Shown here: positions 21,954 to 31,300 of the stretch, in pieces | Position numbering within the stretch: position 1 is the stretch's first letter | Layout: every line of letters starts with the position of its first letter | Virus record (IMG/VR): IMGVR_UViG_3300036791_000918 | Span: 1 to 63,505 of that record | Length of the DNA: 63,505 nt | Origin: a virus | Direction: 5' to 3' (one strand) | Program-made: the position numbers and the translations under genes | The notes under the pieces: generated by a model | The model's database searches: none | Told to the model about the DNA's origin: nothing | What the model saw: only the letters and a program-made list of their open reading frames with translations

Positions 21954-24497
21954 ATGCCGATCGAGACCTCGGGCATACCGCTGAACACAGCGAAAGCGTA
22001 CCCTGACCCGGCTCTCCAGCCGCCGGCACTCGACATCCCTACGCCCGCACCTGCCAAAAATGCGTCTGAGCCCGTAGCCGCGACCCCTCCGATCAAGAAA
22101 ATTTCTGCTCAGGCGCTCACGACCCTGGGCCAGTATTTCAACAAGCTGTTCATGCAATATGTCAGTGATAGAAGGATCGTCGAGCTTAGATGGCTGGCGA
22201 ATCAGCGCCAGTATCTTGGCCTCTACGATCCTGAGGTCGAGAAGAGCTTCAACCCCAACCGATCCAAAGCGTACCCCAAGATTACGAGAACAAAGTGCAT
22301 TAGCGTACTAGCACGAATCATGAACCTGATGTTCCAGGGCAACGAACGCAACTGGGAAATCCATGCTTCGCCGTGGCCGGACATCACCGTGCAGGAGGTT
22401 CGGGAGGCGATCCAGCTAGCTCAGGAGAAAGACCAGCTGGCGGGTGTGCCGACACCTGATCCATCCGATTCGTTTGCCTTTAACGGCTACGTGATGACGG
22501 CGCTTGAGCGTTATTCGGATTTGCGTGCTGATAAACTCTCGACACTCATCGACGATCAGCTTCAGGAGCTGGGTGGGCACCAAGCTCTGGATTACGTTGC
22601 GCTCAACCGCGCAGTGCTTCGTTCTGGGATACTATACGGCATGGGCGTCTTGCGCGGTCCGTTCGTGCGCAAGTCGGAGACCGTGACGTGGAAGGTGTTG
22701 AAGCCTCCGCCGGGGTTACCCCCGATATTATCCCCAGCCCAACCTGGGCTACCTGGTCCGCCTAATCCGCCGGGATTGCCCCCAACGAGGACGCCGGGCG
22801 CAGGGTTACCCACAGCGGGTAAAATGAACGGCGGGACGCCCCCGCAAATGAACGGCGGTGCGCCGCCGCCTGCACCGATGCCGATCGTCAAACCGATCAA
22901 GCAGACAGTCTTCAAACCTTATTTTGAGTTTCTCCCTGTGTGGGACTTCTACCCTGATCTTAGCGCTAAAACCCTGACAGGTATGGACGGCTATTTTGTG
23001 CGCCTCGTCATGAGCCGTACGCAGGTGAAGGAGCTTGGTGATCGTCCTGATTTTTTCCAGGACGTCATCGACTCCTATCTCCAGCGATACCCCGTAGGTA
23101 ATTACCGCGCGCAGCAGTTCGAGGTCGAGCTGCGAGCGATGGGCGTCAAGGTCAACGTCAATGAGATGAAGACCGAGACGATGAAGTACGAGATCATGGT
23201 GTGGCATGGTTCGGTCGACGGTATGCTGCTTCAGTCGGTCGGCGTCGAGGTGCCGGCGAACAAGCTTTCTGATTACATTGACGCGGAAATCTGGATGCTC
23301 GATGCCAACGTCATCGGCGCACGTCTCAATCCTTGGGAAGAACTTGCCAAGGAAATGCCTACGGTACCGATACCGCGGATGATCCATACGTTCTTGTTTG
23401 ATGAGGACGACACGAGCCCAGTTGGTTTCGGACTTCCTCAGGCAATCCGTGATAGTCAGATGATGGTCGCTGCCGCAACGCGCATGCTGCTCGATAACGC
23501 GAGCGTCGTGTGCGGGCCTAACCTCGAACTCAACACCGATCTTTTGCGTCTCGATCAGGATTTACAAGCGATCGGCGCGTACAAAATTTGGTACCGTGAG
23601 GGCTCCGGACCCGAAGCGCAGTGGCCCGCGGTGCGCAATGTTCAGATTGATGCGCACCTCGATAGCCTTCTCAAAATTGTCGAGCTTGGTTTGAAGTTCG
23701 CGGATAGTGAAACGTTCGTCGGCCCGGCGACTGGTGGCGACATGGAGAAAGCTCCAGCTGAGCCGCTGCGCACGGCGGCAGGCGCGAGCATGCTGCGTGG
23801 CGATCAGGCACTCCCCTTTAAGGACGTCATTCGCTCATTTGACACTTTCACGCAAAGCGTCATCAACGCGATGGTGCTGTTCAACAGAGTATTCAATCCG
23901 GCCCAGGCGCCTGATGGCGACTACGATGTTGTTGCCCGCGGCGCGACCAGCCTCATGGCTAAGGAATTAAGGGGCATGCAAGCGGACTCGCTTGTGCAGA
24001 CTTTGAAGCCTGAGCAGATGATTCACGTCGACGAGCGTAAGCTCACCGAAGCTCAGATCAAGGCCAGGGATATGGACGACATTCTGGTGACCGAGGACGA
24101 AGCATCACGTCGTCAGCAGTCTGCAGCCCAATCTCAGCAAGAGCAGCAAGAACAACAGAACAAGCTCATGGAGGCCAACCTCCGCAAGGTGCTGTCCGAT
24201 GCGTTCAAGAACATCGCTCAGGGTCAGAAAAACACCGCCAATGCTGATGCGCAGCTTGTGGATACGGCACTGAATATTCTAGAGAAAGGAATGCAGGATG
24301 AGCTTGCAGGACCAACTGCCGCTGGAGCCCCAACCCCAGCCCCAACTCCAGTTCCCCAAGGTGCGCCTCCAGGAGGCGGACTTGCTGCGGCGCTTGCATC
24401 AGGCGCGCTCGGTCCAGGAGCTGGTGGTCCTGCGCCAGCTCCTCCAGGTCCGCCTGGACCTGTGCCGGAACAAGCTGGTCAAGGCATCCCTCAATGA
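21954..24497 (+). CDS. Portal protein
   Basis: 847 residues, following the large terminase at 20 bp. The central region (SETFVGPATGG, PLRTAAGASMLRGD and FDTFTQSVINAMVLFNRVFNP) fits the large portal proteins of podoviruses. A Pro-rich loop (about 245-305) and a Pro/Gly/Ala-rich C-terminal tail (about 785-847) are insertions. The last 200 bases also encode another protein in a different frame (24298-24579). It forms the dodecameric DNA channel. Confidence 0.85.
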   Translation: MPIETSGIPLNTAKAYPDPALQPPALDIPTPAPAKNASEPVAATPPIKKISAQALTTLGQYFNKLFMQYVSDRRIVELRWLANQRQYLGLYDPEVEKSFNPNRSKAYPKITRTKCISVLARIMNLMFQGNERNWEIHASPWPDITVQEVREAIQLAQEKDQLAGVPTPDPSDSFAFNGYVMTALERYSDLRADKLSTLIDDQLQELGGHQALDYVALNRAVLRSGILYGMGVLRGPFVRKSETVTWKVLKPPPGLPPILSPAQPGLPGPPNPPGLPPTRTPGAGLPTAGKMNGGTPPQMNGGAPPPAPMPIVKPIKQTVFKPYFEFLPVWDFYPDLSAKTLTGMDGYFVRLVMSRTQVKELGDRPDFFQDVIDSYLQRYPVGNYRAQQFEVELRAMGVKVNVNEMKTETMKYEIMVWHGSVDGMLLQSVGVEVPANKLSDYIDAEIWMLDANVIGARLNPWEELAKEMPTVPIPRMIHTFLFDEDDTSPVGFGLPQAIRDSQMMVAAATRMLLDNASVVCGPNLELNTDLLRLDQDLQAIGAYKIWYREGSGPEAQWPAVRNVQIDAHLDSLLKIVELGLKFADSETFVGPATGGDMEKAPAEPLRTAAGASMLRGDQALPFKDVIRSFDTFTQSVINAMVLFNRVFNPAQAPDGDYDVVARGATSLMAKELRGMQADSLVQTLKPEQMIHVDERKLTEAQIKARDMDDILVTEDEASRRQQSAAQSQQEQQEQQNKLMEANLRKVLSDAFKNIAQGQKNTANADAQLVDTALNILEKGMQDELAGPTAAGAPTPAPTPVPQGAPPGGGLAAALASGALGPGAGGPAPAPPGPPGPVPEQAGQGIPQ

Positions 24498-24579
24498 TGT
24501 ACCGTTATTGCAGGGCGAGGCACGCGCACTGGAGAAGCTTTCGAACGATCTATCTGGTGAACGTGCATCACCTGAGTAG
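24298..24579 (+). CDS. Overprinted small protein, 93 aa
   Basis: Read in another frame over the portal C-terminus for its first 200 bases, then alone to 24579. AAAGGA lies upstream of the ATG. Residues 22-85 (EADLLRRLHQARSVQELVVLR... LLQGEARALEKL) look like a real helical protein and resemble small proteins encoded after portal genes in other phages. The portal tail over the same bases is low-complexity, which suggests overprinting. Confidence 0.6.
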   Translation: MSLQDQLPLEPQPQPQLQFPKVRLQEADLLRRLHQARSVQELVVLRQLLQVRLDLCRNKLVKASLNDVPLLQGEARALEKLSNDLSGERASPE

Positions 24580-24589
24580 GAGATAATCC

Positions 24590-25597
24590 ATGGCACGTGC
24601 TCCACGCGCCGCGGCGGCGCCCGCCGAACAGGCACCTCCAGCTCCTGCGGCAACAGCGCCTGCACTCGCACCTGCACCGGCTCCTGCGCCAGAAGCTCCG
24701 GTAACCGTTCAATCGGTACCTGACCCGTTCGATTTGGCATTCGCCGAAGCTGCAGCTGCTGAAGCAGACCCGACGTCGACCTCGCCGGCTTCCGCTGCCA
24801 ATCTCAAGAAGCCGCCCGAGGCGGCACCGAAACCTGCCGAATCACCTGCAGCAGCTGCACCTCAGCCGCCCGAGTCGCAGCCCGCACAGCCGCCCGCGCC
24901 TGCGCCGGCTGAGCCCCTGGCGCCGGAGCCCGCACCTGCGCCCGTACCGCAACCGCAGCCCGCGCCTACACCGCAGCCGCAACCCCCACCGCAGCCACAG
25001 CCGCAACCGCAGCCAACGGCGTATCAGGAGCCACCTCTCTTCAACGCGGATGAGGTGACCCAGCTGCAGCAATTTTATACTGATTGGCCAGATGTTGCCC
25101 GGGCCACCGAAACGATGGTCAAGGGCATCATGCAGCAGACTGTGCGGCGCATGTACGCGGATATGGCTGCGTCGCTGTCGCCTTACTTGCACACCGTCGA
25201 CACCCTGGCGGACCGATCGCAGCTGTCTGAGCTGCAGGGGCAGGTTACCGACTACGACACCGTTGCGACCCAGCTGACTTCCTGGGCCAGGAATCAACCT
25301 GCATATTTGCGCTCAGCTTATGAGCATGTTATCAAATCCGGAACGGCGGCTGAGGTCGTCGACCTTATCAACCGGTACAAGCAGGACATGCAGTCCACCA
25401 CGCCAGCGCAAGCAGGTCAGCCGGCACCGGCCGCACCTGCTGCTGCCCCGGCGTCGACTCCAGCACCGGCACCCGTGAATCCTGCATTGGCAGCTGCAGC
25501 CGCGCGCCTTGCGCCGGTGAGTACCAAGCGTACTAACGTGGTCGCAGCTCCAGTAGACTTTGACAGTGCTTTTGCTGAATTCGCTCGTGCGTCCTAG
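24590..25597 (+). CDS. Scaffold-like protein, Pro/Ala-rich
   Basis: 335 residues directly before the capsid gene, which is the usual place of scaffold. Residues 1-145 are very rich in Pro, Ala and Gln; 150-265 are helical (FNADEVTQLQQFYTDWPDVARATE...), then another Pro/Ala-rich stretch. Ends in TAG, which argues against amber recoding. Function inferred from position and composition. Confidence 0.65.
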   Translation: MARAPRAAAAPAEQAPPAPAATAPALAPAPAPAPEAPVTVQSVPDPFDLAFAEAAAAEADPTSTSPASAANLKKPPEAAPKPAESPAAAAPQPPESQPAQPPAPAPAEPLAPEPAPAPVPQPQPAPTPQPQPPPQPQPQPQPTAYQEPPLFNADEVTQLQQFYTDWPDVARATETMVKGIMQQTVRRMYADMAASLSPYLHTVDTLADRSQLSELQGQVTDYDTVATQLTSWARNQPAYLRSAYEHVIKSGTAAEVVDLINRYKQDMQSTTPAQAGQPAPAAPAAAPASTPAPAPVNPALAAAAARLAPVSTKRTNVVAAPVDFDSAFAEFARAS

Positions 25598-25620
25598 CAA
25601 GTTAAGCCAGGAGTAGCTCC

Positions 25621-26688
25621 ATGCCCGCAGTTACCAGTTATGGCGACATCAGCCCGGCAGTAGCCGCTTATTCAGTCGTGCGGATGCTTAAGCGGGCGAT
25701 GCCCTATCTGCACATCGAGAAGTTCGGCCAGACTTATCCACTGCCGACCAACTCGACGCAGACCGCCAAGTTTCGGCGTTACTTTCTACAGGGTGCGACT
25801 GGTGCGGCAGGTCCGAACGGCGGAGGCACCAACGGCGCCGGGCAACCGTTCTTCATCCCGCTGGCGCTGACGCCACTGGTTGAGGGCGTGACACCCGCGG
25901 GCTCCATGCTGGCGAACCAGGACTATACGGTACAACTCTACCAGTATGGCGATTACATCACGATTACTGACGTAATCGAGGACACCCACACCGATCCGGT
26001 GCTGCAGCAATCAACTGATATACTTGGTGAGCAGGCAGCAGTGACGGTGGAGACTCTACGGTTCAACGTACTCAAGGCGGGCACTAACGTCTGGTACGCG
26101 GGCCTGGTTGCGGGGCGAGCGAACGTTGCCACTGTCATCAGTCTGACTGACCAGCGCCGGGTGTCGACAGGGCTCAATCGGCAGAATTCCAAGAAGATTT
26201 CTCAGGTCGTGGCGTCTAATCCGGACTTCCAAACGAAGTCGGTGGAAGCCGCGTACTTTGCTCTCGTTCATCCCGATCTGGAGACCGACATCCGCACTAT
26301 GGTCGGTTTTGTGCCGGTGGCGAGCTACGGGCCACATACCTCGCCGTTCGAGGGCGAGATCGGCTCGGTCGAGCAATGCCGCTACCTGAGTTCGACAGTG
26401 ATCTCACCATTCATCAATGCAGGCGCCGCGACCAGCGGTGCGACCACGTTCCGTTCGACCAACGGTGTCAATTGGGATGTGTATCCCATCCTGTATTTTG
26501 GTCGTGACGCTTTCGGTCTGGTGCCGCTCAAGGGCAAGTCTTCGATGACGCCCATGGTGGTCAACCCCAAGCCGGCAGCTGGCGATCCTCTGGGGCAGCG
26601 CGGAACCTGCGGTTGGAAGCTCTATACTGGCACCGTGATCCTGCAGGATGCGTTCATGGCTCGTATGGAGGTCGTCGCCACGGCGTAA
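25621..26688 (+). CDS. Major capsid protein, N4-gp56 family
   Basis: 355 residues. YGDISPAVAAYSVVRMLKRA, then EGVTPAG, DYTVQLYQYGDYITITDVIEDTH, LGEQAA, VHPDLETDIR, IGSVEQCRYLSS and DPLGQRG are in the order seen in N4-gp56-type capsids. It builds the icosahedral shell. An insert of Gly/Ala/Asn near residues 58-72 is unusual. It follows the scaffold-like gene and precedes decoration-like proteins. Confidence 0.93.
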   Translation: MPAVTSYGDISPAVAAYSVVRMLKRAMPYLHIEKFGQTYPLPTNSTQTAKFRRYFLQGATGAAGPNGGGTNGAGQPFFIPLALTPLVEGVTPAGSMLANQDYTVQLYQYGDYITITDVIEDTHTDPVLQQSTDILGEQAAVTVETLRFNVLKAGTNVWYAGLVAGRANVATVISLTDQRRVSTGLNRQNSKKISQVVASNPDFQTKSVEAAYFALVHPDLETDIRTMVGFVPVASYGPHTSPFEGEIGSVEQCRYLSSTVISPFINAGAATSGATTFRSTNGVNWDVYPILYFGRDAFGLVPLKGKSSMTPMVVNPKPAAGDPLGQRGTCGWKLYTGTVILQDAFMARMEVVATA

Positions 26689-26717
26689 TTCGAGATCGAG
26701 GTAAGAGGAGATTTCAA

Positions 26718-27119
26718 GTGGCCAACCAGCATCCTGCACAGCACGAGCAGCACAAGGCTGATCCCGCACATCCCGCACAGCAAACTGCGCCTCCTCCTCC
26801 GCAGCAGATGGAGGTGGGAGGCACTGGAACTGCGAAGGTGAGCTTCACGGATGTGAATGGCGCCGATGTGCCGCTTATATCTTCCACATGGACATCTTCA
26901 GGTCCTGTGACGGTAACGCCGGTCGATACGGACCCGACGAGTGCTACGCTGGAAGCGACTGCTCCTGGACGTGGATCGGTCACAGCCACTGTGATGACTG
27001 AGGCTGGCGCACAGGCATCGGCGGCGGTCGAAGTCATGGTGATCGAGACGGGCACACCTTCCGAAGGTACGATCACTCTTTCGGTTCAACCGGCTAAGGC
27101 CAAGGCGAAGGCGGCATAG
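26718..27119 (+). CDS. Ig-like domain protein, GTG start, 133 aa
   Basis: The GTG at 26718 has AGAGGAG seven bases upstream; earlier ATG codons lie inside the capsid gene. A His/Gln/Pro-rich N-terminus (1-35) is followed by one bacterial Ig-like (Big_2-type) domain and a Lys/Ala tail. Likely displayed on the capsid surface. Confidence 0.65.
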   Translation: MANQHPAQHEQHKADPAHPAQQTAPPPPQQMEVGGTGTAKVSFTDVNGADVPLISSTWTSSGPVTVTPVDTDPTSATLEATAPGRGSVTATVMTEAGAQASAAVEVMVIETGTPSEGTITLSVQPAKAKAKAA

Positions 27120-27136
27120 CATCGTAGGAGTTCTCC

Positions 27137-27523
27137 ATGCCCACCCAGATCATTGATACCTCGCTGCATGCTGCCGCGATCCCGGCAACTTATACCGGGC
27201 CGGGTAACTTGGTCGGCAACGCGGTGAATTCGCAGGGGAAAGATGTCTACGGCTTCTTCACATCGGCCGGCAACGCGGTGCAAATCAACGTTGGGTTCCA
27301 ACCGCTGTGGGTTGACGTCACTGATGTCGCCGGGGTGCTGCTATGGTCTTGGACACTCGGCATGCCGGCGACGAACAGTATCAAGACGGCAACCGGTGCC
27401 ACGACGATCGACACTGCCAGCGGCATCACGGTTGCCACCGACTTGGCTGGCAACGGCACAGTGACTCTCTCGGCGACGGTGGTCGGTAGCGGTAAGACTA
27501 TTTGTTACCACGTTCAGGGTTGA
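27137..27523 (+). CDS. Beta-rich head protein, 128 aa (decoration candidate)
   Basis: Almost all beta-prone (GNAVNSQGKDVYGFFTSAGNAVQINVGF...). Located two genes after the capsid, where capsid decoration or stabilising proteins are often found. No family recognised. Confidence 0.55.
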   Translation: MPTQIIDTSLHAAAIPATYTGPGNLVGNAVNSQGKDVYGFFTSAGNAVQINVGFQPLWVDVTDVAGVLLWSWTLGMPATNSIKTATGATTIDTASGITVATDLAGNGTVTLSATVVGSGKTICYHVQG

Positions 27524-27543
27524 TCTGTGTGGGGGTCTGACGC

Positions 27544-27981
27544 ATGGCTATTGCTGGCACGACCGAGACTGCAATCTTACAGCTGATCTACAACGCAACC
27601 GCATGGGCAAACTATGCGGACAATGCGGCGGCGTCACCTCAGACCAACATCGCGATCTCGTTGCATACGGCCGATCCTGGCACAGGCGGCAATCAGGGAA
27701 CCAGTGAGGTCACCTACACGGGTTATGCGCGCGCGTCCGTCGCGCGTACGGTAGGCGGATGGACAGTGACGGGCGTCGGTCCTGCGAACTGTTCGCCTGT
27801 CGCCAACATCACGTTTCCGGCTGGCTCAGGTGGGTCAGGCACGGTGACCAATTTCAGCACAGGCAAGACCGGCGGCGGAGCGACACCGATCCTTTGGAGC
27901 GGCACGGTCACGCCGAACATCGTCAGTGGAAGTGGGGTCACGCCGGTGTTGACCACGGCTACGACTATCACGTTGTCATGA
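27544..27981 (+). CDS. Phage protein with SLHTADPG motif, copy A
   Basis: 145 residues. SLHTADPGTGGNQGTSEVTYTGYARASV is a signature of a widespread phage virion family of unknown role. A second copy lies at 41835-42269 with similar length and order (SLHTADPGVGGGQTTNEAAYGGYTR). Two homologous copies in one late arm suggest duplication. Confidence 0.65.
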   Translation: MAIAGTTETAILQLIYNATAWANYADNAAASPQTNIAISLHTADPGTGGNQGTSEVTYTGYARASVARTVGGWTVTGVGPANCSPVANITFPAGSGGSGTVTNFSTGKTGGGATPILWSGTVTPNIVSGSGVTPVLTTATTITLS

Positions 27982-27990
27982 ACTATTGTC

Positions 27991-28431
27991 ATGGACCATG
28001 CGGACGCTTTTCGTCGATGCCTGATTGAACTCGACGTTGTCGGGATTTGCGATCTGTGGTTCCACGTATCGCCGCATCTACCTCAGCCGAAGAACAACAA
28101 TGAAGCGCTGGTGACGATCCACTATGCGCGCACTCAAGCTGAGTCGATCCCGCTAAGGCTGCGTTGTTATTCGCATGCTTGGCTGTGCGAGCGTGGGCTG
28201 CCATCAGCTTTGCCTGACCATTGGAAGCCGAAGGCAGCGCGGCTCTATCCGCATAACGTAAACGCTGTGGGTGTTGCCGTGAAAGCAATGTCGGCGGCGA
28301 GCGTGTCGCGCGCGCGTGCGATCGAGAAGGCGATGAGTACCGCGGTGCTGGAATGCTACGCAGATGGCGTCACCGATGTCGATCGCATTCGGGATCGTAT
28401 GAACGAGGCGCGACGTGACATTGAGCGATGA
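27991..28431 (+). CDS. Hypothetical protein, 146 aa
   Basis: Starts MDHADAFRRCLIELDVVGICDLW; mixed alpha/beta, ending in a basic helix. It overlaps the next gene by ATGA. No clear ribosome site. No family recognised. Confidence 0.55.
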   Translation: MDHADAFRRCLIELDVVGICDLWFHVSPHLPQPKNNNEALVTIHYARTQAESIPLRLRCYSHAWLCERGLPSALPDHWKPKAARLYPHNVNAVGVAVKAMSAASVSRARAIEKAMSTAVLECYADGVTDVDRIRDRMNEARRDIER

Positions 28432-29909
28432 CCGATGTACGCGCCACGCAGGTCGGGGTCGAAGAGTGGGCATCACTAGTCCGACCACAGCTTTGGGCCA
28501 CTCAGCTCAGTGTCGAAGAGTGGGCTAGCGCCCAGCCGGGCTGGCCCGGTACAGCGGCTGGTGTTGGTACTGCTGCGGCGACTGGGTTTGCCCTGCTGGG
28601 ATCAATATTTGCTACCGGCCGCGCTTCCGGCACCGGCGTCGCTTCTTCTTTTAGCACCATCACAGGCGGCAAGCCGAAGAAGGTTAAAGGACACGCGGAT
28701 GGCGTTGGCGCAGCACGGGCTTCAAGCGTCGCCGGGTCTGCTGGCTTTGCAGCAGCAGATGGAGCGGGAGCTGCCGATGGCGCTTCTGCGGCTCTCCAGG
28801 ATTCTTATGGCGCAGCTTTTGGTACCGGCGCCGGCCACGCATCCGCGCCATCCATGTCCGGCGTGGCGGGCTCCGCTCCGGCCTTCGGTAGCGCGGTCGG
28901 GGTGTCCGCATCGAGCGTGGCAGGTTCTGCGGCTGGCTTTGGTGACGCTGTTGCGATCTCTGCATCGGGCGTGGCGGGTCTTGCGTCTGGTTTTGGTGGG
29001 GCTGTCGCAGTCTCTGCGTCGGGCGTGGTGGCGTTTGCTGCCGGCTTTGGCGGGGCTGCTGCGGCCTCCGTGGCGGGTGTGGCGGGCCACGCGCCCAGTT
29101 TTGGCGGGGCTGCCGCAGCTTCTGCGTCTGGGGTGGCAGGTCTTGCGTCTGGCTTTGGCGGGGCTGCTGCGGCTTCCGCGTCGGGTGTGGCCGGTCATGC
29201 GTCCGGCTTTGGCGGGGCTGCCGCGGCGTCTGCATCGGGCGTGGTGGCCTTCGCCGATGGGTTCGGCAGTGCGCATGGTGTGGCGGGTAACGCCGTCATC
29301 GGGGTTGCCAACGGCTACGGGAATGCGTTCGCGGAGTATGCCTTCGAGGCCGAATCGACCGGTTTGGCGATCGGCAGTGGTGATGCGATCGCGGCAATGC
29401 CGCAGGTTGGATCAGCTCAGGCAAGCGGCGTCGGTGGCGCCGCGGCGATCAGCACCCCCCTGCTGGCTGCGGCTGGTGCTGCAGCTGCGAGCGGCAATGC
29501 CGTTGGTGCGGCCTTTGGAGCGGTCGTCGCCCGTGCCGGGGGCACTGGTGCGGCAGCGGGTGTTAGTGGTGCGATTTTCCAGGCTGTCGGGCTAGCGCAG
29601 GGCTTTGGCGATCCGGAAGCGAGTGCCGGTTTCCTCGGTCAGGCCCCCAGTACCGGTGATGCGGCTGCTGTTAGCTCGACCTCCGGGGTGCGGTTCTCGT
29701 TCGGGCAAGCCAACGGTGTCGGGCTCGCGTCCGGATGGACAATCCATGAAACAGCTTCGTACGGAACAGCGGCTGGTGTTGGTGGAGCACGTGGCGTGGC
29801 TCCGACTCCTCAGCAGATCATCTCGCTGTATGGGCGCCGGAGCGGTATGATGCTTCAGGGGAGCAACTCAGCTAGTGGGGATAGTAGGCGCCTGGTAAGG
29901 TCGGGGTGA
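28428..29909 (+). CDS. Ala/Gly repeat protein with VGVEEWAS N-terminal tag
   Basis: 493 residues. The N-terminus has ATQVGVEEWASLVRPQLWATQLSVEEWA as two related motifs, a tag shared with the protein at 43791-45707. The rest consists of about 17-residue repeats of the type SGVAGxASGFGGAAAASA, then looser Ala/Gly-rich sequence. Repeats suggest a fibrous or glycine-rich extended virion protein. Confidence 0.65.
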   Translation: MTDVRATQVGVEEWASLVRPQLWATQLSVEEWASAQPGWPGTAAGVGTAAATGFALLGSIFATGRASGTGVASSFSTITGGKPKKVKGHADGVGAARASSVAGSAGFAAADGAGAADGASAALQDSYGAAFGTGAGHASAPSMSGVAGSAPAFGSAVGVSASSVAGSAAGFGDAVAISASGVAGLASGFGGAVAVSASGVVAFAAGFGGAAAASVAGVAGHAPSFGGAAAASASGVAGLASGFGGAAAASASGVAGHASGFGGAAAASASGVVAFADGFGSAHGVAGNAVIGVANGYGNAFAEYAFEAESTGLAIGSGDAIAAMPQVGSAQASGVGGAAAISTPLLAAAGAAAASGNAVGAAFGAVVARAGGTGAAAGVSGAIFQAVGLAQGFGDPEASAGFLGQAPSTGDAAAVSSTSGVRFSFGQANGVGLASGWTIHETASYGTAAGVGGARGVAPTPQQIISLYGRRSGMMLQGSNSASGDSRRLVRSG

Positions 29910-29924
29910 ACAAGGATTAGACCG

Positions 29925-30194
29925 ATGAACAGCATACGCATCGAGCGGGCGCAGAACGGGTTCACTGTCTGCATGGACGACCCGGCGATCGCCGCCAAGA
30001 ACCAGAAATCTGATGGGCCGTGGGTAGACCCGGAGGTGGAGTTCGTCTTCGACGACGAGGCTGAGGTCATCGCGTTCATCACCAAGAACCTCGACAAGAT
30101 CATACCAGCCAAGAAGGATGATTTTGCCTCCAGTTTCGACGCAGCAGTCGAGGAGAGTGAGGAAGAGGAGAAAGCAGAGGAGAGTAAGAAATGA
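29925..30194 (+). CDS. Hypothetical acidic protein, 89 aa
   Basis: MNSIRIERAQNGFTVCMDDPAI with beta-prone start and a very acidic tail (EESEEEEKAEESKK). ATGA overlap with the next gene. Confidence 0.6.
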   Translation: MNSIRIERAQNGFTVCMDDPAIAAKNQKSDGPWVDPEVEFVFDDEAEVIAFITKNLDKIIPAKKDDFASSFDAAVEESEEEEKAEESKK

Positions 30195-30511
30195 GCACGA
30201 TGCTTCCTGAGGACGACGAACCGACGCCGCGCAATGCGAGGTCTAAACTAGTGGATGCGCCAGTGGTGAAGACCCCTCAGCGGTTCAAGATCATTTTGGA
30301 AGAGGACTCTGCGATCCCGCCGACTGGACTTTTCATCTCGGCGAATGGCAAGCCGTACGTGTTGCAAGCTGGTGTCGAGGCGGAGGTTCCGAAAGAGGTA
30401 ATGAGTGTGCTGGACGATGCAGTGACCTCAGTGCCAGTCATTGATCCGCAAACGCAGCGTGTCACTGGTTACCGTTCACGGCTTCGGTTTCCTTATCGAC
30501 GACTAGATTAG
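30191..30511 (+). CDS. Hypothetical protein, 106 aa
   Basis: A polar N-terminus then PTGLFISANGKPYVLQAGVEAEVPKEVMSVLDDA, a short beta domain. Common character of phage head-completion neighbours. Ends in TAG. Coupled to the upstream gene. Confidence 0.55.
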   Translation: MSTMLPEDDEPTPRNARSKLVDAPVVKTPQRFKIILEEDSAIPPTGLFISANGKPYVLQAGVEAEVPKEVMSVLDDAVTSVPVIDPQTQRVTGYRSRLRFPYRRLD

Positions 30512-30518
30512 GTGACTC

Positions 30519-31298
30519 ATGCGCACCGACGAGCTGTTGTCTGAACTACGTCACCACATGCTTCGGGATGTGTCGGACCAGGTTGCGGGCGCGAGTGACT
30601 ATCTGTGGTCTGACAACGGGCTGATGGAATACATCAACCAAGGACAGACCAGGTTTGCCCGACAAACTAAGTGTCTTCGTGATGCGACGACGCCGCAAGT
30701 TTGTCAGTTTACCACTATAGCCGATCAGGATTTCTACACGCTTGATCCTCATGTTGTCAGTATCCTGTCTATTAGAATGACAGGTGATAGGGCTGATCTG
30801 GCTCGTGCCGGGCATGCTGATCTCGATACGTACCACCAACCAGATACTTATTTCTTTGATCCTGCTCAGCTGAGCAGCATGCCGCCGGGCAAGCCGGTAG
30901 CGTGGACGACAGACGAAGGTGTGTTCCAGGAAACTGGCGGCTCTTATCGAGCGATCCAGCTGCGGCTCTATCCGACACCAATCGTGCCGTACGGCGGCAT
31001 TGTCGGCAACATGCGGGTCGCGCGCCTGCCGCTTACCAAGTTGAGCGTCAGCGCGCCGGATGCTGTTCCTGAGGTCCCGGAAGAGCACCACATGGATATC
31101 CTGAACTGGGCGGCGTACCTGGCGCTACGTGGTGTTGACCTCGACGTTGCCGGTGGTGGCGCGTGGGATCGCGCCAAGGAATTTCGTGCGGCATTCGATG
31201 ATGCGATCAACGACATGAAACGAGATGCTCAATCCAAGATGTTCCGTCCATTGCAGTGGGCCTTCGGCCGCAATGGATGGAGCTATGAGAGGTACTGA
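30519..31298 (+). CDS. Head-tail adaptor protein (podovirus tail adaptor-like)
   Basis: 259 residues starting MRTDELLSELRHHMLRDVS, with ...LWSDNGLMEYINQGQTRFAR, and ILNWAAYLALRGVDLD near the C-terminus. This style is typical of adaptors that bind the portal ring in short-tailed phages. Position after the capsid block and before the ejection protein fits. Confidence 0.7.
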   Translation: MRTDELLSELRHHMLRDVSDQVAGASDYLWSDNGLMEYINQGQTRFARQTKCLRDATTPQVCQFTTIADQDFYTLDPHVVSILSIRMTGDRADLARAGHADLDTYHQPDTYFFDPAQLSSMPPGKPVAWTTDEGVFQETGGSYRAIQLRLYPTPIVPYGGIVGNMRVARLPLTKLSVSAPDAVPEVPEEHHMDILNWAAYLALRGVDLDVAGGGAWDRAKEFRAAFDDAINDMKRDAQSKMFRPLQWAFGRNGWSYERY

Positions 31299-31300
31299 TC

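Noticed and set aside
28510-29595. Long ORFs in other frames over the Ala/Gly-repeat protein
   Set aside because: They arise from repeated GC-rich codons and lack ribosome sites. The frame of 28428-29909 has the tag and the coupled start.
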